Assembly (NCBI GenBank): GCA_030152145.1
Contig: JASLIL010000093.1
Location: forward strand, 1-6,536
DNA: 6,536 bases
Origin: Tissierellales bacterium
Lineage (GTDB): Bacteria > Bacillota > Clostridia > Tissierellales > JASKZW01
Direction: 5' to 3'
Shown here: positions 1 to 5,346 of the stretch, piece after piece
Layout of the letters: every line of letters starts with the position of its first letter
Position numbering within the stretch: the first letter of the stretch is position 1
Notes under the pieces: generated by a model
Databases searched by the model: none
Told to the model about the DNA's origin: nothing
Seen by the model: only the letters and a program-made list of their open reading frames with translations
Program-made: the position numbers and the translations under genes

Positions 1-83
1 CTGGTTTAGGAGGTATAGCCCATATAATACTGGGAGTAAGCTTTGTAATGATAGTGAAAAAATTAAGAGACAGCATAGAGTAG
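1..83 (+). CDS. C-terminal end of a membrane protein (partial)
   Basis: The frame starting at base 3 is open from the window edge to a TAG at 81-83 and gives 26 residues. They form a glycine- and isoleucine-rich hydrophobic stretch (GLGGIAHIILGVSFVMIV) followed by a charged tail (KKLRDSIE). This is what the last transmembrane helix and cytoplasmic tail of an integral membrane protein look like. The start lies outside the window and the family cannot be named from so short a piece. A convincing terminator overlapping the stop codon supports this as a real gene end. Confidence 0.6.
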   Translation, partial: GLGGIAHIILGVSFVMIVKKLRDSIE

Positions 84-103
84 GTTCTGCCTACTCTTTT
101 TAT
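77..103 (+). terminator. Rho-independent terminator of the leftmost gene
   Basis: AGAGTAGG (77-84) pairs perfectly with CCTACTCT (90-97) around a 5-base loop, and the right arm runs into a short T-tract. The TAG stop codon of the upstream gene lies inside the left arm. Confidence 0.8.
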
Positions 104-151
104 ATGGAAAATTAATAAGCCTCTAAATATTATTATATATATTTATCTAAC

Positions 152-179
152 TAGAAATAATATTTTTAAATGGTAAAAT
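152..179 (+). promoter_or_regulatory. Possible promoter for the 100-residue protein gene
   Basis: An extended -10 element TGGTAAAAT ends at 179 (hexamer TAAAAT at 174-179). The best -35 candidate, TAGAAA at 152-157, is poor, with a 16-base spacer. The site lies between the terminator at 77-103 and the ribosome binding site at 201-209, where a promoter is expected. The surrounding 84-200 stretch is very AT-rich and shows nothing else. Confidence 0.35.
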
Positions 180-210
180 CATAGCTGAAAGAATTTTATC
201 AGGAGGGGGA

Positions 211-513
211 TTGAAGGTGGAAGTATTTTTTAAAACTAGGAAGCAGGTAGCTAAAAGTCTATATGAAAATGATATAAAGAAAAATTTAAGAAATAAAGAT
301 GGATTTAAGCATCTTATTCTTATAAATGGTCAAGATGCTAAATCTAAAAAAGATTTTCAGTGTAGGGAAAGATATACTTACTATATGGATTACATAATAG
401 GTCAAATGCAAAGGGAGGGCTATGAAATTATAGATATTCAATTAAATGTAAATAGAAATACAGGCTTTTTTGAAGAAGTGGAAGATATGGATACTTTAAT
501 TGTATATAAATAG
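211..513 (+). CDS. Hypothetical protein, 100 residues
   Basis: I do not recognise the family. The start is a TTG at 211, preceded by a strong AGGAGGGGG at 201-209; a GTG two codons later (217) is an alternative. The product is small, rich in Lys, Asp, Glu and Tyr, and has no signal peptide or membrane segment, so it is probably cytosolic. The N-terminus looks like a beta strand (KVEVFF). A middle strand HLILING, a Tyr-rich helix (RERYTYYMDYIIGQM) and C-terminal strands (YEIIDIQLNV and DTLIVYK) suggest a compact alpha/beta fold. There is a single cysteine at residue 50. The gene stands alone between a terminator on the left and a weak hairpin on the right. The ribosome binding site, plausible promoter and protein-like composition make it a likely real gene, but its function is unknown. 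Confidence 0.7.
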   Translation: MKVEVFFKTRKQVAKSLYENDIKKNLRNKDGFKHLILINGQDAKSKKDFQCRERYTYYMDYIIGQMQREGYEIIDIQLNVNRNTGFFEEVEDMDTLIVYK

Positions 514-525
514 ACTGGCTGAATA

Positions 526-572
526 AAAAATAAGAATTGTAATCTTTTATTAATATTTATACTCTTATTTTT
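526..572 (+). terminator. Weak AT-only hairpin, possible terminator
   Basis: AAAAATAAGA (526-535) is complementary to TCTTATTTTT (563-572), and the right arm ends in T residues. The stem is 10 bp but nearly all A-T and the loop is 27 bases, so stability is poor. It lies just after the gene ending at 513. It could be a weak terminator or chance in AT-rich DNA. Confidence 0.25.
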
Positions 573-602
573 GGGTATTAAATAAGTAAGAGGTGTAGGG
601 AA

Positions 603-719
603 ATGAAAAAAACTTATATGGTCTTAATATTGATAGTTTTAATTTTAAGTTTAACATCTTGTGAAAGTTTACTGGTTAAGGATAGTTCAAGCTCTATACT
701 TTACCATATCTTTAAGTAA
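603..719 (+). CDS. Tiny putative lipoprotein, 38 residues
   Basis: ATG at 603 is preceded by AAGAGGTG (588-595) at good spacing. The protein starts MKKTYMVLILIVLILSLTSC: a short basic N-terminus, a hydrophobic core at about residues 5-18, and a lipobox LTSC with the lipidation cysteine at residue 20. This is a textbook signal peptidase II signal. Only about 19 residues would remain after processing, beginning CESLLVKD and ending YHIFK. It is therefore either a genuine micro-lipoprotein anchored on the outer face of the membrane or the leftover N-terminus of a longer lipoprotein. The TAA at 717-719 overlaps the first bases of a strong terminator, which favours a complete short gene. I recognise no family. 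Confidence 0.6.
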   Translation: MKKTYMVLILIVLILSLTSCESLLVKDSSSSILYHIFK

Positions 720-753
720 AAAGGTATTTTGGCCTAGGCTAAAATGCCTTTTT
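718..753 (+). terminator. Strong terminator after the small lipoprotein gene
   Basis: Bases 718-733 pair with 738-753 over 16 positions (two G-T wobbles) around the 4-base loop CTAG. The left arm starts with five A and the right arm ends with five T, so it could work in either direction. The lipoprotein stop codon overlaps the left arm. Only about 17 bases separate it from the ribosome binding site of the next gene. Confidence 0.8.
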
Positions 754-782
754 ATATCTATAATAGCTTTGGAGGTATTTAT

Positions 783-1136
783 ATGGACATACAGAATAAA
801 GTTGGAAGTTGGTTTTTAAATAATAATCCTAGGGTATTAGAGGAGGTCAGGAAGTCCTCCTACAAAAGGTTTCTTACCTTGGTTAGCCTAGTTGAAATAA
901 GCTACAGAAAGACCTATAATAAGAAACTCTATCCAGATCCACCAAGAAGAGATGGTATAGTTATTTCTATACCTAGGCTGATGCCAAGCTTTACTAGTAA
1001 GGATTTGGACAAGGAAGTTCTAGACCTGGTAGTTAAGGTCAATGAAGACTATGGAGACCTATGTCAAGATGATTTAGACCATCTTCATAGGAGGGTTTTG
1101 GATATGTTTGATGATCCAGGTTTTTTAAAAATATAG
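783..1136 (+). CDS. Hypothetical protein, 117 residues, first gene of a four-gene cluster
   Basis: I do not recognise the family. The start is placed at ATG 783 because GGAGG at 771-775 is correctly spaced before it. An in-frame ATG at 744 has no ribosome binding site and lies inside the upstream terminator stem. The product has no signal peptide or membrane helix and is probably a soluble, largely helical protein. Visible segments are an N-terminal helix with KVGSWFLNNNPRVLEEVRK, a central PDPPRRDG turn, a strand GIVISIPRL, and an acidic C-terminal helix (DLCQDDLDHLHRRVLDMF). It lies 12 bases before rubredoxin and probably shares its transcript. No obvious promoter lies between the terminator at 718-753 and the start, so transcription may come by read-through. 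Confidence 0.75.
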   Translation: MDIQNKVGSWFLNNNPRVLEEVRKSSYKRFLTLVSLVEISYRKTYNKKLYPDPPRRDGIVISIPRLMPSFTSKDLDKEVLDLVVKVNEDYGDLCQDDLDHLHRRVLDMFDDPGFLKI

Positions 1137-1148
1137 GTAGGTGATAAG

Positions 1149-1340
1149 ATGGATTCTTATAAGTGCCTGGTTTGTGGCTATATATACAGGACGGAAGCAG
1201 GTGATCAGGCTAATGGAGTAGCCATAAATACAGATTTTAAGGATATAGACAAGGATTGGAAATGTCCAGTTTGCAGTCATCCTAAGGGAGTTTTTGAAAG
1301 GTATGATCCTAATGAGGACAGGGAAATATATATAATTTAG
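1149..1340 (+). CDS. Rubredoxin
   Basis: A 63-residue small iron protein of the rubredoxin family, a cytosolic one-electron carrier with one Fe held by four cysteines. In anaerobes it typically passes electrons to oxygen- and peroxide-reducing enzymes such as rubrerythrin or flavodiiron proteins. The two metal-binding knuckles are CLVCG (Cys6, Cys9) and CPVC (Cys39, Cys42). Family residues are also present: Y4, GYIY at 10-13, GD at 18-19, NGV at 22-24, TDFKDI at 28-33, W37 and F49. The second knuckle is followed by Ser43 where most rubredoxins have Gly. The C-terminus runs about ten residues past the usual end. The ribosome binding site AGGTGA (1139-1144) lies in the 12-base gap after the previous gene. 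Its electron partner is not visible here. Confidence 0.95.
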   Translation: MDSYKCLVCGYIYRTEAGDQANGVAINTDFKDIDKDWKCPVCSHPKGVFERYDPNEDREIYII

Positions 1341-1390
1341 CTTACATATACCTCTTGTGGGTATTATATATTTAACTTAGGAGGGATCTA

Positions 1391-1579
1391 ATGATTAAAA
1401 AGGATACTGTACTTTTGGATCTGGTGGAAAAATATCCAGCTACAGAAGATTATTTTAGGGATATTGATAGGAAAGAGTGTGTTTTGTGTCATGAGCTATT
1501 TGATAGCATAGAAGATATATCAAAGAAGCATGGTTTAGATTTGGAACTTGTTCTTGAAGATTTAGAAAAACTCTTATAG
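1391..1579 (+). CDS. DUF1858-type small redox-disulfide protein
   Basis: A 62-residue protein matching the DUF1858 domain, also described as the hybrid-cluster-protein-associated redox disulfide domain. The diagnostic layout is visible: IKKDTVLLDLVEKYP at residues 2-16, a CxxC motif ECVLC (Cys30, Cys33), then FDSIEDISKKHGLDLELVL at 37-55. Family members are small helical proteins with a CxxC presumed to be redox-active or metal-binding; the exact role is not established. Here the protein is only this domain. ATG at 1391 follows a perfect AGGAGGG (1379-1385). It lies 50 bases after rubredoxin and 10 bases before the ClbS-like gene, so it is probably co-transcribed with both. A redox function alongside rubredoxin is inference from context. 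Confidence 0.85.
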   Translation: MIKKDTVLLDLVEKYPATEDYFRDIDRKECVLCHELFDSIEDISKKHGLDLELVLEDLEKLL

Positions 1580-1589
1580 GAGGAATACT

Positions 1590-2123
1590 ATGGACTATAG
1601 CTGTAAAAAAGATCTTTTAGATGAAATAAGTAAGAGCTATAGGCTCTTTATAGCTGAATTTGATGATCTAGCCTGCCAAGATTCAGACCTTAGATTTGCT
1701 GGACTAGATAAGACACCAAGAGAGATGATTATCTATCAAATAGGCTCGTTGGATTTGCTTATGAGATGGGATGGCAAGGAGGAAAAAAATGAAGATTTTA
1801 CAATGCCATCTAATTACTATAAGTGGAATGAATTAGAAGACCTGAATAGATCATTCTATAGGGAGTATGAAGACTATTCCTTTAAGGAGTTAAAGTATAT
1901 ATTGAATATAATCTACTTGAACTTTAAGGATTGGATAGAATTAAAGTCAGAGGAGGAGATATTTACTCCGTCCTATAAAAAGTGGACAGTAGATAAGGAG
2001 AATTTGCCTATGGCGGGCTGGATTGAGATAAATTCTGTTGAAGTCTTTAAGAGTTTTACAAGTCTTATAAAAAAGTGGAAGAAAATCTACTATAGTGATA
2101 AGGCAGAAAAAAATGACCTTTAA
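1590..2123 (+). CDS. ClbS/DfsB family (DUF1706) four-helix bundle protein
   Basis: The 177-residue product matches the DUF1706 or ClbS/DfsB family, DinB-like helical bundles of about 170 residues. Recognisable blocks are KKDLLDEISKSYRLFIAEF (6-24), KTPREMIIYQIG and LLMRW (41-60), YKWNEL (77-82), SFYREY (88-93), KKWT (130-133), WIEINSVEVF (144-153) and KKWKK (161-165). ClbS itself protects colibactin producers by hydrolysing the toxin's cyclopropane, but most family members are uncharacterised and no biosynthetic cluster is seen here, so I do not transfer that function. The ribosome binding site AGGAGG (1578-1583) overlaps the stop of the DUF1858 gene, which argues for co-transcription. The last codons lie inside a terminator palindrome, and the stop overlaps that of convergent mnmA by 4 bases. 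Confidence 0.88.
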   Translation: MDYSCKKDLLDEISKSYRLFIAEFDDLACQDSDLRFAGLDKTPREMIIYQIGSLDLLMRWDGKEEKNEDFTMPSNYYKWNELEDLNRSFYREYEDYSFKELKYILNIIYLNFKDWIELKSEEEIFTPSYKKWTVDKENLPMAGWIEINSVEVFKSFTSLIKKWKKIYYSDKAEKNDL

Positions 2124-2137
2124 AGGTCATTTTTTTT
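2107..2137. terminator. Bidirectional terminator: 30-base perfect palindrome shared by two convergent genes
   Basis: Bases 2107-2136 form a perfect inverted repeat centred between 2121 and 2122 (AATGACCTTT followed by AAAGGTCATT, flanked by seven A on the left and T on the right). On each strand the stem is followed by a T-run, so it can terminate transcription in both directions. Both stop codons lie in its centre, and each arm encodes the C-terminal KNDL of one protein. Confidence 0.9.
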
Positions 2138-3247
2138 ATTTAAATTTAAATATTGGTATTTTTTATCAAGAGCCTCTATAGATTTTATAATAGAGCTTCC
2201 CAAACAAATATCATCCTTGTATAGAACAGCAGCCTGACCAGGTGTAACAGCTTTAACAGCCTGGTCGTAGATGATTTTTAAGTCACCAGAGTCAAGCTTA
2301 ATAACAGTTACTCCTATATCCTCCTGTCTGTACCTAAACTTGGCAGTACACTTCAGTGGGAAACTTGGTTCCTCACCTAGGGTCCAACTTGGCTCCTCAC
2401 CAATTAGTGCCTTACTGTAAAGGGCAGGATGATCTCCACCCTGAACTACAAAAAGCCTATTCTTCTGAAGGTCCTTTCCAGCAACAAACCAAGGCTCGCC
2501 ACTTCCCTGTCCCCCTATTCCAATACCCCTTCTTTGTCCCAGGGTATAGTGAATAAGTCCTGAATGCCTAGCCAACTTATTACCCTCTAAGTCCACTATA
2601 TCTCCTGGTTTTGCAAGAAGATAGTTATCTAAAAAGGCATCAAAATCTCTCTCTCCAATAAAACAAACTCCAGTGGAATCTTTTTTCTTGGCAGTATAGA
2701 GATTGTTCTTTTTAGCAATCTCTCTAACTTCAGTTTTTTCCAAATGTCCAACTGGGAAGATAGTTCTCCTTAGAGCATCCTGGGTAATCCTTGATAGAAA
2801 GTAACTTTGGTCCTTGTTTCTATCCAGACCCCTAAGAAGACAGTATTTACCATCTCTTTCTTCAACTCTAGCATAGTGGCCCATAGCTATATAGTCTGCA
2901 TCTAATTTCAGGGCATATTTTAAGAAGGCATTAAACTTTATTTCCTGGTTACACATAACATCAGGATTAGGGGTTCTACCTTTCTTGTATTCATCTAGAA
3001 AATAAGTGAATACATTATCCCAGTATTCCTTCTCAAAGTTAACAGTATAGTAGGGAATTCCCAGTTGATCTGCAACCTTTCTTGCATCTATAGAGTCATC
3101 AGTAGCTGTACATACACCATATTCATCTTTTTCATCCCAATTTTTCATAAAGATAGCAGTAACATCATAGCCTGCTTCTTTAAGTAGAAGGGCAGATACA
3201 GATGAATCCACACCTCCACTCATACCTAAAACAACTTTTTTCTTCAT
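2120..3247 (-). CDS. mnmA: tRNA-specific 2-thiouridylase MnmA
   Basis: MnmA thiolates U34 of tRNAs for Lys, Glu and Gln in the cytosol, using ATP to adenylate the uridine and sulfur delivered from a cysteine desulfurase. The 375-residue product has the full family length. The ATP pyrophosphatase loop GMSGGVDSS is at residues 8-16. The two catalytic cysteines are present: Cys99 in PNPDVMCN and Cys195 in STGVCFIGERDF. Further family blocks are AMGHYAR (121-127), KDQSYFLSRI (145-154), HYTLGQRRGIGI (233-244) and TPGQAAVLY (335-343). The start at 3247 is set by the family N-terminus, with a modest AGGATG upstream. No cysteine desulfurase gene is adjacent, so the sulfur donor must be encoded elsewhere. 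It is probably monocistronic, with its own promoter and a terminator shared with the ClbS-like gene. Confidence 0.97.
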   Translation of the reverse strand: MKKKVVLGMSGGVDSSVSALLLKEAGYDVTAIFMKNWDEKDEYGVCTATDDSIDARKVADQLGIPYYTVNFEKEYWDNVFTYFLDEYKKGRTPNPDVMCNQEIKFNAFLKYALKLDADYIAMGHYARVEERDGKYCLLRGLDRNKDQSYFLSRITQDALRRTIFPVGHLEKTEVREIAKKNNLYTAKKKDSTGVCFIGERDFDAFLDNYLLAKPGDIVDLEGNKLARHSGLIHYTLGQRRGIGIGGQGSGEPWFVAGKDLQKNRLFVVQGGDHPALYSKALIGEEPSWTLGEEPSFPLKCTAKFRYRQEDIGVTVIKLDSGDLKIIYDQAVKAVTPGQAAVLYKDDICLGSSIIKSIEALDKKYQYLNLNKKNDL

Positions 3248-3280
3248 AATTCATCCTACTTTCTTTTAATCATAAGCCTA

Positions 3281-3314
3281 ATTATACTATATTTTAGAAA
3301 AATCTCCTAGTCAA
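3281..3314 (-). promoter_or_regulatory. mnmA promoter
   Basis: On the minus strand TTGACT (3309-3314) is followed after exactly 17 bases by TATAGT (3286-3291). An overlapping TATAAT is at 3281-3286 but would need a 22-base spacer. This is a good SigA-type promoter, leaving a leader of roughly 30 bases before the mnmA start at 3247. Confidence 0.7.
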
Positions 3315-3335
3315 ATATTATATTTATACAAATTA

Positions 3336-3344
3336 TGCTATACT
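3336..3344 (+). promoter_or_regulatory. Extended -10 promoter for the DUF445 gene
   Basis: TGCTATACT (3336-3344) is an extended -10 element (TG, one base, TATACT). No good -35 is seen 16-18 bases upstream, so it would depend on the TG extension. A second -10-like TATAAT is at 3351-3356 with no good -35. It lies back to back with the mnmA promoter. Confidence 0.45.
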
Positions 3345-3378
3345 AGGGATTATAATAATTAAAAAAGAAGGTGACTCT

Positions 3379-4821
3379 ATGAAGTTTTTAATACCGGTAT
3401 TAGTAGGGGCTGTAATTGGTTACTTTACCAACTGGCTAGCCATAAAGATGTTATTTAGGCCCTATGAAGAAAAGTATATAGGATCTTTCAAACTACCCTT
3501 TACTCCTGGACTAATACCAAAGGAACAGAAGAGGATAGCTGAAAATGTAGGACAAACAGTAAGTGACTACCTCCTATCAGAAGAAATTATAATGGAAAAA
3601 CTATCAGATAGAGAGGTAGAGGAAGCCATAGAGAAGGGCTTAGAATCCTATCTGGAAAAGATAGCTGAAGAAGACAAGTGTCTGGGGGATCTTTTAGAAC
3701 CTGTATTTTTAGACCAGGAGCTGGAGAAACTAGAAGACCTGCTGCTAGATAATCTTATTCTTTACCTAGAATCTGACCAGCTAGTAGAAAGTTTAAAGAC
3801 CTTAATCCTAAGGGAGGGGCCAGACTATAAAGAATGTCTAGGAAGGGGTCTGAATCTTTTGGAAAAGCTAGCAAAAGATCAGGACTTTGAAGGCCAGCTA
3901 GAAGAAAGATTAAGAAGCCTAGTAGGCCATAAGATTGACAGCCTAAGGGATGACACTAGGAAACTAGGAGATATTTTAGATAGGGAGGGGCTTAATGACC
4001 TAGTAGATGAAAATATAAATGAGATACTTATATTTGGAAAGAAGATACTAGATGATAGGGACCTAGAGTACAGGATCAAGAAGGTTCTGGAAAAGGGCCT
4101 GGAGGAAAATATGCCTAAGGCTCTAAAGTTATTTGTATCAGAAGAGCTAATGAGAGATAAGATCTATGAGCTTTTCAGGGACTTTTTAAGGTCACCAGAA
4201 GCCTCCATAAGAATGATACCAGTTATAAAGGGGTTAGTGAATAAGGCCTTGGAACTAGACCTAAAGTCTAGTCATAGCCTAATAGATAGAAGTCTGTCTA
4301 AGGAAGAAAGAGACAGGCTAGTAGGCCTAGTCCTTAAGAAGATCAGCTCTGAGGAAAGTAGGCTAGAGCTTAGGACCTATCTGGAAGAACTTATTCTAAA
4401 AAATGAAAAGCTTCTAGACCAGCTAGTGGAAGAAAAGCTACTAGGAATCTATGGACAGGTAGTAAGATCCAAGGTCTTTAAGGAACTAGTTAAGAATGGA
4501 ATCAGAAGCTTTAGGCTAGAACTAGAGGGACTGGCCTTAAGTAAACTTATTAATTTACTTGGGGAGTCTAAGAAGAAGGAGATCCTGGTAAGTTTTAGGA
4601 AGTTTATAGTAGACATAATAAGGAAGGAAATGCCTAGGGCCATAAAGGCCTTTAATGTATCAAAGGTAGTGGAAGATGAGATCAACTCCTTTGAGATGGA
4701 TTTTGCAGAAAAGATAATCCTGGATATAGCCAGCAAGGAACTAAGGGCCATAACTTGGCTAGGGGCCTTGTTGGGAGCTGTAATGGGCTTGCTTTCACCC
4801 CTATTACAAAATATAGTTTAA
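3379..4821 (+). CDS. DUF445 family membrane protein (YheB-like)
   Basis: A 480-residue DUF445 family protein of unknown function. The family's signature N-terminus is clear: a membrane segment at about residues 4-26 (LIPVLVGAVIGYFTNWLAIK), then MLFRP and FTPGLIPKEQ (41-50). The C-terminus is a second hydrophobic segment (about 460-480, starting WLGALLGAVMGLLSPLL). Between them lie about 400 residues of Leu-, Glu-, Lys- and Asp-rich helical sequence. It is probably anchored at both ends with a large extended helical domain. Length and layout fit the Firmicutes family members related to B. subtilis YheB. ATG at 3379 follows AAGGTGA (3368-3374). The gene is divergent from mnmA and convergent with the OsmC-family gene, so it is probably transcribed alone. 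CTA leucine codons are very frequent, more than in neighbouring genes by eye. Confidence 0.92.
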   Translation: MKFLIPVLVGAVIGYFTNWLAIKMLFRPYEEKYIGSFKLPFTPGLIPKEQKRIAENVGQTVSDYLLSEEIIMEKLSDREVEEAIEKGLESYLEKIAEEDKCLGDLLEPVFLDQELEKLEDLLLDNLILYLESDQLVESLKTLILREGPDYKECLGRGLNLLEKLAKDQDFEGQLEERLRSLVGHKIDSLRDDTRKLGDILDREGLNDLVDENINEILIFGKKILDDRDLEYRIKKVLEKGLEENMPKALKLFVSEELMRDKIYELFRDFLRSPEASIRMIPVIKGLVNKALELDLKSSHSLIDRSLSKEERDRLVGLVLKKISSEESRLELRTYLEELILKNEKLLDQLVEEKLLGIYGQVVRSKVFKELVKNGIRSFRLELEGLALSKLINLLGESKKKEILVSFRKFIVDIIRKEMPRAIKAFNVSKVVEDEINSFEMDFAEKIILDIASKELRAITWLGALLGAVMGLLSPLLQNIV

Positions 4822-4827
4822 AAACAT

Positions 4828-4886
4828 AGTTAAGAAGATAAGGGCTGGCCTAAGTTTATGGCCAGCCCTTATTTTACTTCTTAACT
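4828..4886. terminator. Two-part bidirectional terminator between the DUF445 and OsmC-family genes
   Basis: The core is a perfect 13-bp stem, 4838-4850 with 4860-4872 (ATAAGGGCTGGCC and its complement), around a 9-base loop. A further 10-bp stem stacks outside it, AGTTAAGAAG (4828-4837) with CTTCTTAACT (4877-4886), separated by a 4-base bulge TTTA on the right. The OsmC-family stop codon (4881-4883) is in the outer right arm. It separates two convergent genes and can serve both. Confidence 0.85.
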
Positions 4887-5309
4887 TTCCTTTATAATAA
4901 TTTCATACTTGATCTCCTGATTCCTATCCTTTCCCAGCATTTGTGAAACGCCACAATATCTTTCCTGGGAAAGCTTGACAGCTTTTTCTATCTTGTCCTT
5001 TGGAAGATTCTTACCAGTAAAGCTATAGACTACATTTATATTTTCATATACCTTAGGATGTTCCTCTGTATTATCAGCCTCTACATGGATGTCAAAGTCA
5101 TCAACTTCAACCTTCATCTTATTTAAAATAGACATGGTATCTATACCAGTGCAGCCTATAAGTGCTGAAAACAGCAATCTCTTTGGTCTGGGACCAAGGT
5201 CTTGACCACCAATTTCAGGTGAAGCATCGGTTATTAGCTTATGACCATCAAGCTCCATTTCAAAAGCCATATTTCCAACTAACTTACCACTTAAACTTGA
5301 TTTACTCAT
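4881..5309 (-). CDS. OsmC/Ohr family protein
   Basis: A 142-residue OsmC-superfamily protein, typically a cytosolic thiol-dependent peroxidase acting on organic hydroperoxides. The two conserved cysteines are present: Cys53 in ALIGCTGIDTMSIL and Cys119 in ERYCGVSQML. The GPRPKRLLFSA block (39-49) and the helix after Cys53 are typical. The sequence resembles the broad YhfA-like OsmC branch more than classical Ohr, so the substrate is uncertain. The start at 5309 is supported by AGGAGTGA (complement of 5314-5321). It lies downstream of ddh on the same strand, 45 bases away, but has its own promoter overlapping the end of ddh. A palindrome at the expected transcription start suggests control by a repressor. 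Confidence 0.92.
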   Translation of the reverse strand: MSKSSLSGKLVGNMAFEMELDGHKLITDASPEIGGQDLGPRPKRLLFSALIGCTGIDTMSILNKMKVEVDDFDIHVEADNTEEHPKVYENINVVYSFTGKNLPKDKIEKAVKLSQERYCGVSQMLGKDRNQEIKYEIIIKES

Positions 5310-5335
5310 AAAATCACTCCTTATAATATATATAC

Positions 5336-5345
5336 CCTATATAGG
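5336..5345. promoter_or_regulatory. Palindrome at the osmC-family promoter, possible operator
   Basis: CCTATATAGG is a perfect 10-base palindrome. It sits inside a wider interrupted repeat, TATACC (5331-5336) and GGTATA (5344-5349). It lies immediately downstream of the -10 element on the minus strand, where a repressor would block initiation. The cognate regulator is not in the window. Confidence 0.4.
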
Positions 5346-5346
5346 T

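Noticed and set aside
744..782. Upstream in-frame ATG as the start of the 117-residue protein
   Set aside because: ATG 744 is within the terminator stem and lacks a ribosome binding site, whereas ATG 783 has GGAGG at the right distance.
1341..1390. Possible terminator or internal promoter between rubredoxin and the DUF1858 gene
   Set aside because: The ATACC/GGTAT hairpin is only 5 bp and not followed by a T-run, and no -35/-10 pair with good spacing and sequence is present; read-through is more likely.
2356..2556. 66-codon open frame on the plus strand
   Set aside because: It lies wholly inside mnmA on the opposite strand, encodes a Pro/Gln/His-rich unlikely protein, and has no ribosome binding site worth the name.
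3879..4079. Minus-strand open frame inside the DUF445 gene
   Set aside because: The Ser/Leu/Ile-rich translation is the mirror of the Leu/Glu/Lys/Arg-rich sense strand; the sense gene is a clear family member.
4449..4751. 100-codon minus-strand open frame inside the DUF445 gene
   Set aside because: Same antisense composition effect; Ser-rich low-complexity product and no supporting signals.
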